Assembly: GCA_009746045.1 (NCBI GenBank) | Contig: RPFO01000022.1 | Span: 5,711,204-5,775,203, forward strand | DNA length: 64,000 bases | Direction of reading: 5' to 3' | Source of the DNA: Mesostigma viride | Taxonomy: Eukaryota; Streptophyta; Mesostigmatophyceae; Mesostigmatales; Mesostigmataceae | Shown: piece by piece, positions 1-12,412 of the stretch | Layout of the letters: every line of letters begins with the position of its first letter | How positions within the stretch are numbered: position 1 is the first letter of the stretch | Position numbers and translations under genes: made by a program | The notes under the pieces: model-generated | Seen by the model: only the letters and a program-made list of their open reading frames with translations | Told to the model about the DNA's origin: nothing | Databases searched by the model: none

Positions 1-277
1 ATTGCGCCGGAACTGTCTCTGGCAGGTTTCGAACCCCTGACCTCCAAGGTGCACAGGTCTTAGTTAGGTGAAATAGTGCCGGAACCTTTTTGCCGTTGGG
101 GCAAATCGGTCCGGAACACTATTTTGCCCGGTCGGAAGTGGTGATTCCGGGCAAAATAGTGTTCCGGACCGATTTGCCCCAACGGCAAAAAGGTTCCGGC
201 ACTATTTCACCTAACTAAGACCTGTGCACCTTGGAGGTCAGGGGTTCGAAACCTGCCAGAGACAGTTCCGGCGCAAT
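1..277. repeat. Large palindrome with tRNA-like B-box arms
   Basis: Bases 1-129 are the exact reverse complement of 149-277, with a 19-base spacer. The arms contain GGTTCGAAACC, which resembles a Pol III B-box (T-loop), next to a segment that looks like the 3' half of a tRNA. The inner part of each arm is shared with the palindrome at 354-558. The left arm meets the window edge and may extend further. A foldback element with tRNA-derived sequence is the likeliest reading; a functional tRNA gene is not supported. Confidence 0.7.
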
Positions 278-353
278 ATCATTTGCGTGCACTAGCCCAT
301 GCAGGCGGTTGTCTCCAGGTCTATTCGACTCCCCCTCCACGGGGCCAGGTTTT

Positions 354-558
354 AGTTAGGTGAAATAGTGCCGGAACCTTTTTGCCGTTGGGGCAAATCG
401 GTCCGGAACACTATTTTGCCCGGAATCACCACTTCCGAGCACCCAAGTTAATTCGGCCGAATTAACTTGGGTGCTCGGAAGTGGTGATTCCGGGCAAAAT
501 AGTGTTCCGGACGATTTGCCCCAACGGCAAAAAGGTTTCGGCACTATTTCACCTAACT
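354..558. repeat. Spacer-less foldback palindrome (MITE-like)
   Basis: The two arms (354-456 and 457-558) meet at GGCC with no spacer. They differ by one missing C in the right arm plus isolated changes. The outer end is AGTTAGGTG. The outer two thirds of each arm is the same sequence as in the palindrome at 1-277, so the two are members of one family. No coding potential is credible here; the open frames across it are palindrome artefacts. Confidence 0.75.
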
Positions 559-680
559 GGACGAGGTAGCCGCCTGCGTGTTCCTCTGCGTAGCACCAAA
601 GCACTTGCCTCTCGACGAAGAGCGTTGAGTATCCAAAACACATTATTGCAACTTGTACTCAAGAAAGAAAATTTTCAAAA

Positions 681-890
681 ATGTTCCGGACGGGCCTGAC
701 AACGCCGTCGTCCAAAATCAAACACAAAATCAAGCTGCCGAATCTCGGAGCCCTGGGCTCGAAGGGCACACTCCGCAAGCCCACCGCGAGCGAGATTCAG
801 AGGAATCTGAATGAAGAATTTGCCAAGCAGGCGCAACGGTCCGAGCCCTGCCAAAAACGACCATCTTATTCCGTCACCAAATTGGCGTGA
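681..890 (+). CDS. Small unrecognised ORF (69 aa)
   Basis: An ATG-initiated frame of 69 codons, rich in Lys, Ser and Pro, with a short helical stretch (EIQRNLNEEFAKQAQ). It may be a TE gag fragment or a chance frame. No family is recognised and no neighbour supports a role. Confidence 0.15.
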   Translation: MFRTGLTTPSSKIKHKIKLPNLGALGSKGTLRKPTASEIQRNLNEEFAKQAQRSEPCQKRPSYSVTKLA

Positions 891-3514
891 GATCCCGAAA
901 ATCTGGTGGGCGGGAAGGTGACGACGAGGCAAAAAGTCACGCAGCACCCATGGCGGCCGTGAAAATCCTAGCGACCGTCCTGAGACCACATTACGGACAG
1001 CGAATTCAGTTTGAGCCTTCATAACTCATCTACTTCACGTAGATATTTTTTTATCCTAAAGAAATCGGCCCATTTTTTCAGGAAAACAGACAAAGGGCGG
1101 GCATTTTCGCGAGGTCGGGTCAGGTCCGCTGCATTTTGCAGTGGACCCCCAAAAAGTCACACCGGAAACTTATCGAAAACGGCGACAGTGTATAGTTCGA
1201 GGTAAGCCGCTCGCACGATTCTATGACTATTTCAAAAATTTTTGACTGAAAAACTTTTTGTTAAAACGACTGCCATTGTAAATGCCTCGTTGCCGCAGCA
1301 GTTGGAACTGCCATGCAGGAGGGTGCGTGCGGGGCTGATCATGGCAACGCACGTAAAAATATGCCACTCCCTCGTTTCTTTCATTTTTGTCGTCCCATTA
1401 GCGCAGGGCGCTTCAACAACTTCTAGAGCGAAGCCCAGCCTGATTTTTTGCTGGCTCTGTAGTGTAGACCTGCGCTCATCACTGAATATCGCCTGCGATC
1501 GTTGCGAAATGAAGCATGAATACGCATTGCGCTGGTTGAGTCGACGCTGTACAGTGGAACCTGCTTTTTCGGCATCCGGATCCAAGGTAGGGTGAAGCCA
1601 GCCCCGTTCCCCATCCAGATTTTCTGCCTGTCTCTTTCCCCGAGGCTCGTGAAAGCGCCTCGTTCATGTTACGCCGGACGCCTCGTCAAGCATCGCTGCT
1701 CGAGAGGGAGACGTAAGCCAATGATGGCCAGCCTCCCCCAACAGCGTGATGTGCGCCTGTTCATTCTTCCAAGTGTAATTCATGGCGTAGGAAGCTGAGC
1801 CTGAAGGCAACAAACAGAAGGTACATGTCCTGTATTCAACAGTCAGCACATATAGGTGTGTTGATGTGCAACCCTGGAGCTTATCCAGCTTTAACAGGCC
1901 ATACAACACGCTGCTGGGGCTCCACTTTAGCGGACTGTTGGTAAGTATTTCAACCTCTTTCCTTGGCCAGATTATAATGCACCATGTTTATCAATGATGG
2001 GCGGCGTGTTCTGATCTGGGGCTGGGAGGCACGAAGAAACCAGGGGGGAGCCCAGGTATGTGAAGTGCGCAGATGCTGTTGCTGCCTTGGGAAACCCAGG
2101 ATTCATTGCCCTTGTTACATTCAGATATGTTGAAGCAGGCTGATCGCTACTATACATGGAAGGGGGCTGATTTGTCAGTCTTTGATATGGTTGCTATACC
2201 TATGATGACGGATGAATATTGTTGCGGGCACAACAGAGTGCACAATGGGCTTACAGCATAGCGTAATTAAGAGGCATGAATCTCACCAGGACACCTTCTA
2301 CTACGGGCTCACAACAACATCACAATAACGATTACCAAAGTGCTTGCTGCCACACCACTGCCGCATCACTCCCCACCACCCCAACGCACCTACCACTGTT
2401 ACGCCGTTGTTAGCAGTGCCACGATTGCATAGCAATACCAACATTCCTGTCGTTAGCATATGGAGGACCACCAGGTGCATCGTGTGCGCATACCCATGTG
2501 ACAGATATTATAGACTCCCACCAGGAGCAACGTCCACCACCATGAGTCTCGCCTGTTGGTGTAACTGCTGGCAGTGTCCCTACAACTCAGTATGGAATCT
2601 GCCATAAACGATAACGCCAGGCCCTGCACCATTGCTGCCACAATCTGCCATATTGACTTCGCCCATCGCAGCCTTGATCGTGATTGCAGCCACAAGTTCC
2701 TGCCGGCCCTTTTCATCTCTTCTATCGTAGCACCAGAAACTGGGGCCACATTTAGCAGCATCGGCAGCTGACATAGCTGGCACCTGGCACAACAGATAAT
2801 GCCAGTAGTATCAAAGAAGGCACCCTACTGCTCACCATCGCTATCAATCACTGCCATGATCAATCTGTCACTACCACTTGCCAGCACCACAGAATATCAT
2901 GACCTGGTGTGTTGCCACGGAAATCTGAATGGAGAGCTTTCACCACAAGCCCACCCCAATGAGTTGGTTTGCACACTATACACCACTGTTGGCTGTACCG
3001 TGCCACCTGCCGCATAAATTTCCCTTCCATCATGCAGCAGCAGTAGCAACATAACCTCAAGGCTAGACCATAACATCTATTATCTGCATAACCGATAGCC
3101 TTCATGATCGCTGCCTCGTGCCACTGGCCATACTACTGCCATCTGCATTACTTTCTACCACGTGTGCCACTCTCTTCTGCATCACTAGATCCCACTACTG
3201 CTGCCTAACCTGCCTGCTGCCAGCACCTTCGCTGGCATCAGCTCATGGCATGCGCATGGCGACAAGCTCCATCTGCCGTGCATAGCCCATGCTTCACTAG
3301 GATTGTTAGTCCAGGGTGCACGATGAACAACACATACAAAAATGCCCATGCACCTTTAGAAGATTGTTTGGCATGCGAGCTAGCTGGCTAGTTAATGTGC
3401 TAGAGATGTTAGATAGCAACTGCAAGCAAATGTAGTGTGCAGCCATGTTTGCTTCGAACCACTATTTGACTTGCCAACTAGTTGCTCTCTCTCAACACGC
3501 CCCACCATTGGAAT
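891..3514. other. No gene recognised
   Basis: Only short frames occur, on both strands, none with a recognisable domain. Bases 2330-3200 are rich in recurring CACCACTGCC-like words, a low-complexity pattern that produces several spurious frames. The stretch ends at the target duplication of the LTR element that starts at 3520. Confidence 0.5.
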
Positions 3515-3519
3515 GTTGG

Positions 3520-4201
3520 TGTTGCGTGCCCGACCCTTGGAACGGCCGGCGCAACAATGGAATAAATTATGTATTTTGGCTTGTTGTCATAGTCCGTAGG
3601 ACTTTGGGACTCATTTCGGGACTTAATTTGGGAATTGTCCCTTGGTCAGGACTTTTGTATGGAACTTTATGATAGTTTGTGTGATTCGGACCAGTTATTT
3701 TGGGCCTAGGTTGATGTATGCGATCTTCTAGGGGCCGGTGCAGTCGCGCCGCGCTGCGTACTTTATAGCTGGTTGAGATATTGTACTCATGCGTGGATTC
3801 TGTAGCCTGGCGAGGGTCGATGTCGACCCGAGGATCTTGTGTGGACTGCATGCTTCTAAATTCTCTGGAAGGTCGGCGCCATGTCGGCGCCACTTGCCAG
3901 CTTGGTGGCAGACCTAGGTGAAATTGGTCCGAGGACGAGAGTCTCGTCCTCTTGGTTTGATGAATGTAAAGTGCGATGAAGCCTACACATTAAACCTGGG
4001 GCACTTATCCATTTGTAATTGGTCTTGCTAGCCATTATAAGTGTGTATTAAATAGCTTGGCATCAAGTCGCGGTGCCAGATATCTCACGACCCCAGTCGT
4101 GAAGCGCAATCTGCATTAGGCCACCTTGATTCTTCCTATTACCGGCACAGTTGATCTTTCGCGACGTAGCTCAGGCTAGGTGTCTGGGCTGGCACGTTAC
4201 A
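3520..4201 (+). repeat. 5' LTR of gag-only element
   Basis: 682 bases, from TG to CA. It matches 11729-12407 almost base for base; this copy has three extra bases (CCG) near its start and C where the other has T near 4069. It should carry the element's promoter; no TATA box was assigned with confidence. Confidence 0.9.
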
Positions 4202-4202
4202 C

Positions 4203-4214
4203 TGGTATCGGAGG
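4203..4214 (+). other. Primer binding site (initiator Met tRNA type)
   Basis: TGGTATCGGAGG lies one base after the 5' LTR. It is close to TGGTATCAGAGC, the common plant retrotransposon site complementary to the 3' end of initiator Met tRNA. Confidence 0.8.
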
Positions 4215-5503
4215 TTTGTGTTGCTGGCAAGGTTAGCTAACTCTCGCAGAGAGAGCTAGTGTAGCCAGTTAGGAAGACCAAGGCGGAGCTTGGTGTAGAT
4301 AGAGGTTCCATTATTCAACGACCGCTGGACAGGTCGGCGGCAATCCCGCAAGGGATTCAACGACGACCTAGACGGCGAGCGGCCAGTAAGGAATACTCGG
4401 CGGGATCAGCAGCGATCCTGTGGTGTTGGGCTGCCGACGGTAGCGGCTAAAGCCCCAGTTTTCAACGACACCCGGTGGCGGCCAGAGCTCCGGCTTTCAA
4501 CGACACCAGGTGGCGGCCAGAACTCAGGGTTTTCAACGATACTGACGGCAGTAAGGCATCGGTAAAGCAATATATATATAAGTCCTTCTTGTCCTTCCTG
4601 TCTTACCCACGCGCGTAGAAACGGGGTTTCTGTTTTCTGTCGTGCTCTGTATTCATGTTTGTGCTTGTTGGTGAATGGGTTGCCCCGGAGGCAGACCTTC
4701 GTGAGCTGTGGGCGGACCCCCGGAGGGCAACGCTGCTTACAGCTCGAGGGTAGTTACCGGCTGGCCGTTGCCTTACTGTGTTGCCGGTAGCTGTACCTCA
4801 ACGTTTTTCGTACTGTCTGTGAACGTCCTGTTTCTGCCTTGTGTTTCTCTCTCGCTGTGAGCACGTCACCTACACGTAGAGGTATCCTGGGTGGGCTTTC
4901 CTCCCTTTCTTTCCCCTTCCTGCATTGCATGCTTCAATACCGTGTGATATTGCTTTATACCTCATCGGTAGTTCACGGGAACCTCCCGCAGCAGACGTAA
5001 TAATGAAGGAGGATATAGACGTATTAATCAAGGAGGTAGATCCCAATACCTATAATATGCAGTAGCACACGACGGGGCCACAGGCCAACCAGGAATTTTC
5101 TATAGTTGGGCTGCGTGTAGTAATCATATTAAGGATAAAGTCTGACACCCAGCGTCGTTAGCTAGGTAGCAGGGATTTAATACATTAGCGGAGGCAGATC
5201 AGTTTATTAAGGATAATATGCCCCTCCCAGAAGGGCTGCACCAGCATAGGAGTGTCACCCAGATCCCAGCACAGGATGTGTTGCGTGCACTGGAGCAGCT
5301 TCACCTGGGCCCATCCTCTAGGGCATAAGCACCACTCTCACTACTAGATACCAGTATACAGTGATACTGCCTGCTAGCTCAGCTACAATAGTTAGCAGAT
5401 AATATATAATTACTATTAGAAGCATTAGTTGTGGCTTCCTCTTCTCTCTCTTGCTTGCCTGTGTTGGGGAGGTACTGGTGCTGGTACGGTACTAGGGCCC
5501 AAA

Positions 5504-5787
5504 ATGCCCTCTAGGAAGCGAGGTGGTGGTAATGCACAGCCCCCGAAGGGCCGTAGAGAGACACAGTCCCCGGAGGACAATAGCAGGGAAGAACAAGAAA
5601 TAGCTAGCACGTCTAGTCGGAGTTCCAGTGGGTCCCGGAGATCCGAGGCAGCCGCTAGGGTTACCGCACAACGGCAGACGACTCTTGAGTCGCAGCTAGA
5701 ACAAGCTGCCCTAGGGTTTGATCAGCAACAGCAGTCGCCGCAGCGACAGCCTCAGTCTCAGCAGTCTCCGCCGTCGCGACAGACGCA

Positions 5788-5882
<95 letters not shown>

Positions 5883-7476
5883 GACAGCGACAGCAGACGC
5901 AGCAGCAGCAGCGACCGCTATCGCCCCAGCATATGGGCAATTGGGACAGGGTACCTCCTACGCAGCGACCCCCTCCCGTGGAAGAGGTGCAGGAGGCGGA
6001 GGATGTAGAGGACGCAGGTAGCTCAACGGCCAGCTCTCCGTTCGTACCCCCGCCTGGTGCTCTTGTGGATCGGTACTACCCGGCGACGTACGCGCGCGGG
6101 AGCGCGCGTCTGATCCATGCATGGGCCGGGCGTGGACAGGGGGGGTCGGGACCGGAGCCCGGGCGGGTCCCTCGTCGGGTATCCTTCGGGTCTTACGAGC
6201 GAGAGTCCAGGCCCCCGCATAGAGTGCCAGGATCGTCGGCCTACGTCCACGGCGACCCATGGGACGATGGACAAGCTCCTCCTGGCCCATTCCCCGCGGT
6301 ACCACCATACACTCCCGCCAGGAGCGCGCCCACGAATGTCAACTTCAGTCGGCTGCCCCTGGATGACCCCGGTTATGAGCATCCCACGTCCATTCGAGTT
6401 CGGCGCGAGTCGGCCCCCTTTGCGTCGCAGCGGGTATCCGATGACTACGCGCCCCAGCGAGAATTGGGCGACTTCGATCCCAAGCATGAGGAGAACACCT
6501 TTGTGTCCCAACGTGGGCATGACCAGACTGCAGGACGGGGCTCGCACCAGGAGATGCGGGCGCGACGTCACGAGCCCCTCACCTTTTCCAGCCCCGCGTA
6601 CTGCAGAAAGGGCGGTCCCTTGCGACCTGACCCTGTCAAGGCGCCGCCTATGCCAGATTTTAAGGCGGTGCCCAAGCTCCATGCGGGCATGACTCCCCGT
6701 GAGATTGACGAGTGGGCTCGTATGTGGCAACAGTTGTACACTGTATGGTGTGAACACCATGAGTGGCAGCTGGCCACCAAGGTTCTGATCCCCTACGTGG
6801 TGGTGAAGTGTATGGACCCATCAGTGGTCGGGATGCTTAACGTCGAGAGTGTGGCGGCTCAGTCATACCCGCAGACGGTTGAGGAACTGCTGGCGCGCAT
6901 CCGGCGCAAGCTCATCCCTCCCGGCTATCAACTGACTGAGCGGTTTGAGTTCGGCCGCCTACGTCAGGGCAACACTGACTTGGCGGAGTTCCTCACCACC
7001 TTTGACTCCTTTGCGGCGCGGCTGACCGGCGACCTGACGTGGACCGAGTACAAGATTCGGTTTCTGGAGGCTATTCACCCTGACCTCCTGGACGAGGTTA
7101 CGAAACACTATACGCGGAGGTCCCCTGGGAACGCCTGGACATCCATGCCGTCCAGCAGTACCTTCTCCAAGTGGCCGACATCATCACGCGCCGGCGCTCA
7201 GCCAGCCCGCGGGAAGTTGAATCCGTCCGGGAGGAGGAATCCGAGGACGATGAGGTGCCAACCACGCAGCTACACACCATCGACGTGTCCAAGGCCCGCT
7301 GCTTCAGGTGCAACGAGATCGGACACCTCAAGAAGGACTGCCCGCGACTCAAGACACGCAGCACACGTGTTCCTGCGTGGGCCCACAAGTTCCAGCAAGG
7401 CCCCCCGGATGACGACGACCAGCGCGCGGACGCGCGGTCCCCTGGGGAAGGGGAGGGATCCCACACTCAGGTTTGA
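5504..7476 (+). CDS. Gag polyprotein with polyQ tract and CCHC knuckle (frame break)
   Basis: The first ATG in frame is at 5504 (MPSRKRGG). The N-terminal part is basic and Ser/Gln-rich with a long polyQ run (about residues 95-130). A Gag-like helical domain follows (EIDEWARMWQQLYTVW, then FEFGRLRQGNTDLAEF and YKIRFLEAIHP), typical of Ty3-type Gag. The reading moves to another frame near 7110, where an acidic linker leads to the zinc knuckle CFRCNEIGHLKKDC (7300-7341) and a stop at 7476. A further coding-like stretch continues in another frame to about 7620. Gag packages element RNA in cytoplasmic particles. The frame change could be an assembly indel, a mutation or recoding; the sequence alone does not decide. 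Confidence 0.75.
5786..5882 (+). repeat. CAG/CAA trinucleotide repeat (polyQ)
   Basis: An almost pure CAG run with a few CAA units, read as polyglutamine in the gag frame. In the other frames it gives artefactual polyserine and, on the antisense strand, polycysteine. Confidence 0.95.
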
Positions 7477-7669
7477 TCCCTCAGTGCGCTGGAACCTCTC
7501 GGCCCTCCTGTGGTCGTGGCGGAGTACCTATACCACACACGTGACCAGCAGGAGGAGGCGGAGGAGGCCGACGTATACACGGTCACTTCCCCCGGGAGAC
7601 GTGATGGTCGCAGTTAGTATTGGTGCATGTGTCATTCTACCAAACTAGCTGCGGGCCATTGGTGCCTCT

Positions 7670-10343
7670 TGTTAAAGGCATGTGTGATTATTATGGGGAC
7701 TTAAATTAATAATTTGTAGGTGGTGAATCATTGCCAACTTAAGCGTCAGGAGCCAGGAAAATTATTTATTACGTCCATAAGGTGTGGCTTTCCATGGCTA
7801 CCTCAAGGTAGCGTGAACATTGGTAATTATGGTAGGTGAGTGGTGGCGGCGGCCCTGGTATGGGCATGGGCCGACAATGGGTCGATAACGACAGCTGGTA
7901 TGTTGGAACATGGTGCATGCGCATGCATGACTCGGTACGGCATGGTATGACATGCACATGACACAATACTATAATCTGGTGAAGATAGTGACCAATGGTC
8001 CTAGTGCCATTGTACAACTTGGCACATAGTCATAGTGTCCGTTCACGTAGGACAAATCCCACTTAGGTACTACTATCCGAGCATATCTATTTGTTAATTA
8101 GGGCTCGAATACACTGCCCGTATTATAGATTTCTGCACGGTCAGCATAATGGGCATATTCAAGACAGGATTCTTGACACCCTCCTTGCACATGATGCTGT
8201 CTATAAATACAAATGCTAGATCCTGGGCGAGGGTAGTCGGGTACCTAAGTGGATTCCCTCCTTACACGACACCCTGGTCTTGATATAAAACAGCAAGAAA
8301 AATGAAGGCAAGGTTGTGTAGCCCCATATTGTCACATGGAGTGCGCCACACGAGGGTGGAGCCAAACTGGAAACAGGCTCTTAAACTGTAAAGACTGGTT
8401 GCTCAGTGTTGAGGCTGGATGCAGACTGTAGCCGGTACTGGTTGATGCCAGGGTTGCAGCTGGAAACGTTGGTACTGTACTGGTAGCTGCTGGTAAACCG
8501 GTGACGTCAGCTGTTGTGTGTGCACACACGATCTATGCTGTGTGTGGGTACAGTGTCTTGTGTGGTGCTGGTAGTGCTACTTTGACTTGTTTGCCAACAG
8601 GTTTTGATGCAACTTACTGCAACTACTACAAGGTGAACTGTGACGTGAGGATGTAGAGCTGGTTGCTGGACTGCTACTTGCTAGCTAGACAAGTGCGTGC
8701 AGCTGACTGCAGCTACTATCTACTCTACGCCTGTGGTGGAGAGTCATGCATGTGCTGCTGGGTGCTACTACTTCTCCTTGCTGGCTAGGCAAGTGTGGGT
8801 AGCTGCCTGCATGGACTATGCAGTGTACTCTGTTCCTGCTGGTGTTGCCTGCTGTGCTTGTTGATGCCAGTGTGATGGTGCTGATGGGACTGTGCTGTTA
8901 CTGCTGCCTACATTACAGTATGGGGCAACTGGTTGCTAGTGGGTGTCTAGTGCTGGCACGTGATAGTGCAACTAGCTGTTACTGCTGCTAGTGGTGCCTG
9001 CAACTAGTTAAATGTGACTGAATTATAAAACTGCAACTAGTGCTGAAAACAACGTGGGGGTTAGTGAGCACCCTCCTTAGTGTGGTGTGCAGCTGTGTCA
9101 GCAGGCTGGCCTTGAGAGCAGGACCCAGGGAATGTTCCCTTTTTTCTTGGAAACTTGGAGCATGGCAGGCTCTGGGCTCTTGAAGTGATGACCGTTTAAA
9201 AAGAATTCCGGTTTAAAAGAATGCGCCCAAAAGAATGTTGATGCCACGCGAAATGGTGCCGGTACAAAAGAAAGACCGGTTCTCATGAAAAATTCTTGAG
9301 GTAAACAGCTCCGCCGATTTCTCGTCGATGCTCACAGCTCGCGCAGCTCAGTGGGAGCCCGTCAGTGACCCCGCGCCGATTGAACGCACTGCACTCGGCC
9401 AAAAATGTGCTGCCAGGTAAAAAATCACTGGCGCTGCCTGGAACCAGAGCCGGCACCTTTTGAGTGCCAGGCTTCAGTGCCGACGTCCCCATCACCGAAA
9501 TGTTGGCGTTTGATCAGTTTCGGGCATATATAAGTATAAAAGCGTAGATCTGGCCTGCGCACCGGAGCTTGGGAAATTCTTGACGGATTTTAGCGACGGT
9601 AGGTGTCACCCCGAATATTTGGTGTTACCACACATTGAAGTAAGTCGATTGAAAGCCTTGAATTTCACGGTAGCATCTGCGCCATAATCATGGTCGTATC
9701 AAGTACAAGAATTCGACGAAGCTGCTCCGTATATGAAAATATAAACTATGATCAAGGCGCTCAATAAATGTGAGCTGCCGCTTAGAGGTTGGTTAATTCC
9801 GTTGAAAAATCTTGCCCCGGACCTCCGATGCCATGTTAAAGGCATGTGTGATTATTATGGGGACTTAAATTAATAATTTGTAGGTGGTGAATCATTGCCA
9901 ACTTAAGCGTCAGGAGCCAGGAAAATTATTTATTACGTCCATAAGGTGTGGCTTTCCATGGCTACCTCAAGGTAGCGTGAACATTGGTAATTATGGTAGG
10001 TGAGTGGTGGCGGCGGCCCTGGTATGGGCATGGGCCGACAATGGGTCGATAACGACAGCTGGTATGTTGGAACATGGTGCATGCGCATGCATGACTCGGT
10101 ACGGCATGGTATGACATGCACATGACACAATACTATAATCTGGTGAAGATAGTGACCAATGGTCCTAGTGCCATTGTACAACTTGGCACATAGTCATAGT
10201 GTCCGTTCACGTAGGACAAATCCCACTTAGGTACTACTATCCGAGCATATCTATTTGTTAATTAGGGCTCGAATACCACTGCCCGTATTATAGATTTCTG
10301 CACGGTCAGCATAATGGGCATATTCAAGACAGGATTCTTGACA
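7670..10343 (-). mobile_element. Nested small LTR element (TRIM/LARD-like), minus orientation
   Basis: Direct repeats 7670-8178 and 9834-10343 (differing by one base in length) are flanked by the exact 5-bp duplication CCTCT (7665-7669 and 10344-10348). Orientation is minus: next to the right LTR the minus strand reads TGGCATCGGAGG, a Met-tRNA-type primer site. Next to the left LTR the minus strand reads GCAAGGAGGG, a short purine tract. On that strand each LTR runs TGTCAAG...TTTAACA. The internal 1.65 kb (8179-9833) has no coding frame of note, so the element is non-autonomous. Confidence 0.88.
9812..9833 (-). other. Primer binding site of nested element
   Basis: On the minus strand TGGCATCGGAGG follows the 5' LTR directly. 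It resembles the primer site of the surrounding element, which shows orientation and suggests use of the same tRNA. Confidence 0.7.
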
Positions 10344-10348
10344 CCTCT

Positions 10349-11711
10349 CGCTAATACGTTTCCCGGACGACATCTTCGGACGCGATCCCAGTTGGCAGCG
10401 TTGTCTGTGTAATTCAGCCCCTGGGCGCCTTCCGCTGTGGTTGACTCGACATCAGGTGTCTTGCAGACGGAATGACGAGTTCAGCGCTTGCGCGCGCATC
10501 TCCGCACAGGCAAGACGTGATTCAGCTTGGTGGTCCTCCCTGCATCGACCGCAATGGTCAGTTCTGCACGCGAGCACCTCCCGTAGTCGTTGATGACGAC
10601 TGCATGCGGTGATCCATATTTTGGCCTTTGCTCGGCTGTGGCGTTTACTACGCTGTCACATGCTGGCGCGTGCGCGCCCCGCGGATCACTTTTGCGCACC
10701 CCAACTGTTGCGTGCCCGCCACTGTGCATGGTCGCGCGCAACGTGTCCGCCACGCGCGTATTACTATCCCAGTTGTGATAGGCATCGTCGCCTGCAGCCG
10801 CGCATCTGGTAGTATTGTTATCGGTCGACCCCATCAATTGGGTTGTCTTGGCGTTGAGTGGTGTGCGCCTCTGATTCGGGCCGCTGGCGGAATTTTATAT
10901 GCTGCCGCGGCCTTGCACTAGCGCGGTCGCCAGGGAGGGCAGCGGTGAGAGGAAAATTGATGGATTTGTGGGAAGTGGGGGAGATTCCAGGATGGATTAT
11001 GGGGGTTCCTGTTCCTGCTGTTCCAGTCCAGAGATCCAGAGTTTCCAGTCACATTGCCCTGTGATTTGTTCCACTTTCCAGTGGTGCCTCATGTGATGAG
11101 GGCACGGTATTATGTTAGGCTTGACCTGGGGTAGGTAGCCGGCCTTAGGCCAACCTGGACCTGGTTCTTGGTGTAAGGTCCCGGTAGATAGGACAAACGT
11201 GGGAGTCGGAAGGTGGACACTATAGGAATGACTTCGTGGTGGGAAGACAGCCAGTAGGCAAGGTGGAGCGCCCCACACCTATAATGCCAATGGATGCCCT
11301 GTACCGTCAGTACTGGGAATATCCCCGCCGTCTGGAGCAGTCTCTAGTCATGGAAGCCCCGCCATGGCGAAAAAGTCAAACGAGCTGTTCATTCAGGCGA
11401 CTGTTAACCCCCGCGGAGAAGTTTCTGTGGTCAAAACCCGAAAGCCCTCACGTGATAGGATCTGGTTTCCTCCCTTCGGCCTATAGTAGGGAGAGATCGA
11501 CGTTGACTACGTCAAGACTTGTCCTTGTGTGGCGAGTTTTGGGGAATTGGTTTTACTGGCCCGTTGGAGAACAAGGGTTGGGACATAGTACCCCTATGGT
11601 CAACCTACGGCCGCGATGATCAGCGACCGATTGGCTACTCAGAATTAATTGTTGCGTGTGTTTTCTTTTCCTGTGCTTCTTCACCTCTATGACGGTAGAG
11701 ACTACCGTCCC
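10349..11711 (+). other. Remaining internal part of the gag-only element
   Basis: The sequence between the nested insertion and the purine tract. Frames of up to 127 codons (for example 11236-11619) show no protease, RT or integrase motif. It separates gag from the 3' LTR and explains why the element cannot move without help. Confidence 0.5.
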
Positions 11712-11728
11712 CTGGGGAGGGGGAGGAG
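11712..11728 (+). other. Polypurine tract
   Basis: A G-rich purine run ending GGGGGAGGAG lies directly before the TG of the 3' LTR, the expected start of plus-strand DNA synthesis. Confidence 0.8.
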
Positions 11729-12407
11729 TGTTGCGTGCCCGACCCTTGGAACGGGCGCAACAATGGAATAAATTATGTATTTTGGCTTGTTGTCATAGTC
11801 CGTAGGACTTTGGGACTCATTTCGGGACTTAATTTGGGAATTGTCCCTTGGTCAGGACTTTTGTATGGAACTTTATGATAGTTTGTGTGATTCGGACCAG
11901 TTATTTTGGGCCTAGGTTGATGTATGCGATCTTCTAGGGGCCGGTGCAGTCGCGCCGCGCTGCGTACTTTATAGCTGGTTGAGATATTGTACTCATGCGT
12001 GGATTCTGTAGCCTGGCGAGGGTCGATGTCGACCCGAGGATCTTGTGTGGACTGCATGCTTCTAAATTCTCTGGAAGGTCGGCGCCATGTCGGCGCCACT
12101 TGCCAGCTTGGTGGCAGACCTAGGTGAAATTGGTCCGAGGACGAGAGTCTCGTCCTCTTGGTTTGATGAATGTAAAGTGCGATGAAGCCTACACATTAAA
12201 CCTGGGGCACTTATCCATTTGTAATTGGTCTTGCTAGCCATTATAAGTGTGTATTAAATAGCTTGGCATCAAGTTGCGGTGCCAGATATCTCACGACCCC
12301 AGTCGTGAAGCGCAATCTGCATTAGGCCACCTTGATTCTTCCTATTACCGGCACAGTTGATCTTTCGCGACGTAGCTCAGGCTAGGTGTCTGGGCTGGCA
12401 CGTTACA
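11729..12407 (+). repeat. 3' LTR of gag-only element
   Basis: 679 bases, almost identical to 3520-4201. It is followed at once by the duplicated target GTTGG. Confidence 0.9.
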
Positions 12408-12412
12408 GTTGG

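Larger units (their letters stand above)
3520..12407 (+). mobile_element. LTR retrotransposon, gag-only (TR-GAG-like), with nested insertion
   Basis: Two nearly identical LTRs (3520-4201 and 11729-12407) begin TGTTGCGTGCC and end CACGTTACA. They differ by a 3-base gap and very few substitutions, so the insertion is young. The 5-bp target duplication GTTGG is exact (3515-3519 and 12408-12412). A primer site follows the left LTR at once, and a purine tract (11712-11728) abuts the right one. The only recognised protein is Gag with a CCHC knuckle; no protease, RT or integrase is visible. It is therefore non-autonomous, like the plant TR-GAG class. A second LTR element is inserted at 7670-10343. 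Confidence 0.9.

Noticed and set aside
230-277. tRNA gene from the GGTTCGAAACC box
   Set aside because: No acceptor stem, D-arm or A-box could be paired; the box lies in a palindrome arm.
5758-5940. Polycysteine and polyserine ORFs over the CAG repeat
   Set aside because: Out-of-frame readings of the polyQ tract in gag.
10481-10921. Overlapping frames of about 100 codons on both strands
   Set aside because: Mutually overlapping, no motifs; they lie inside the non-coding internal part of the gag-only retroelement.
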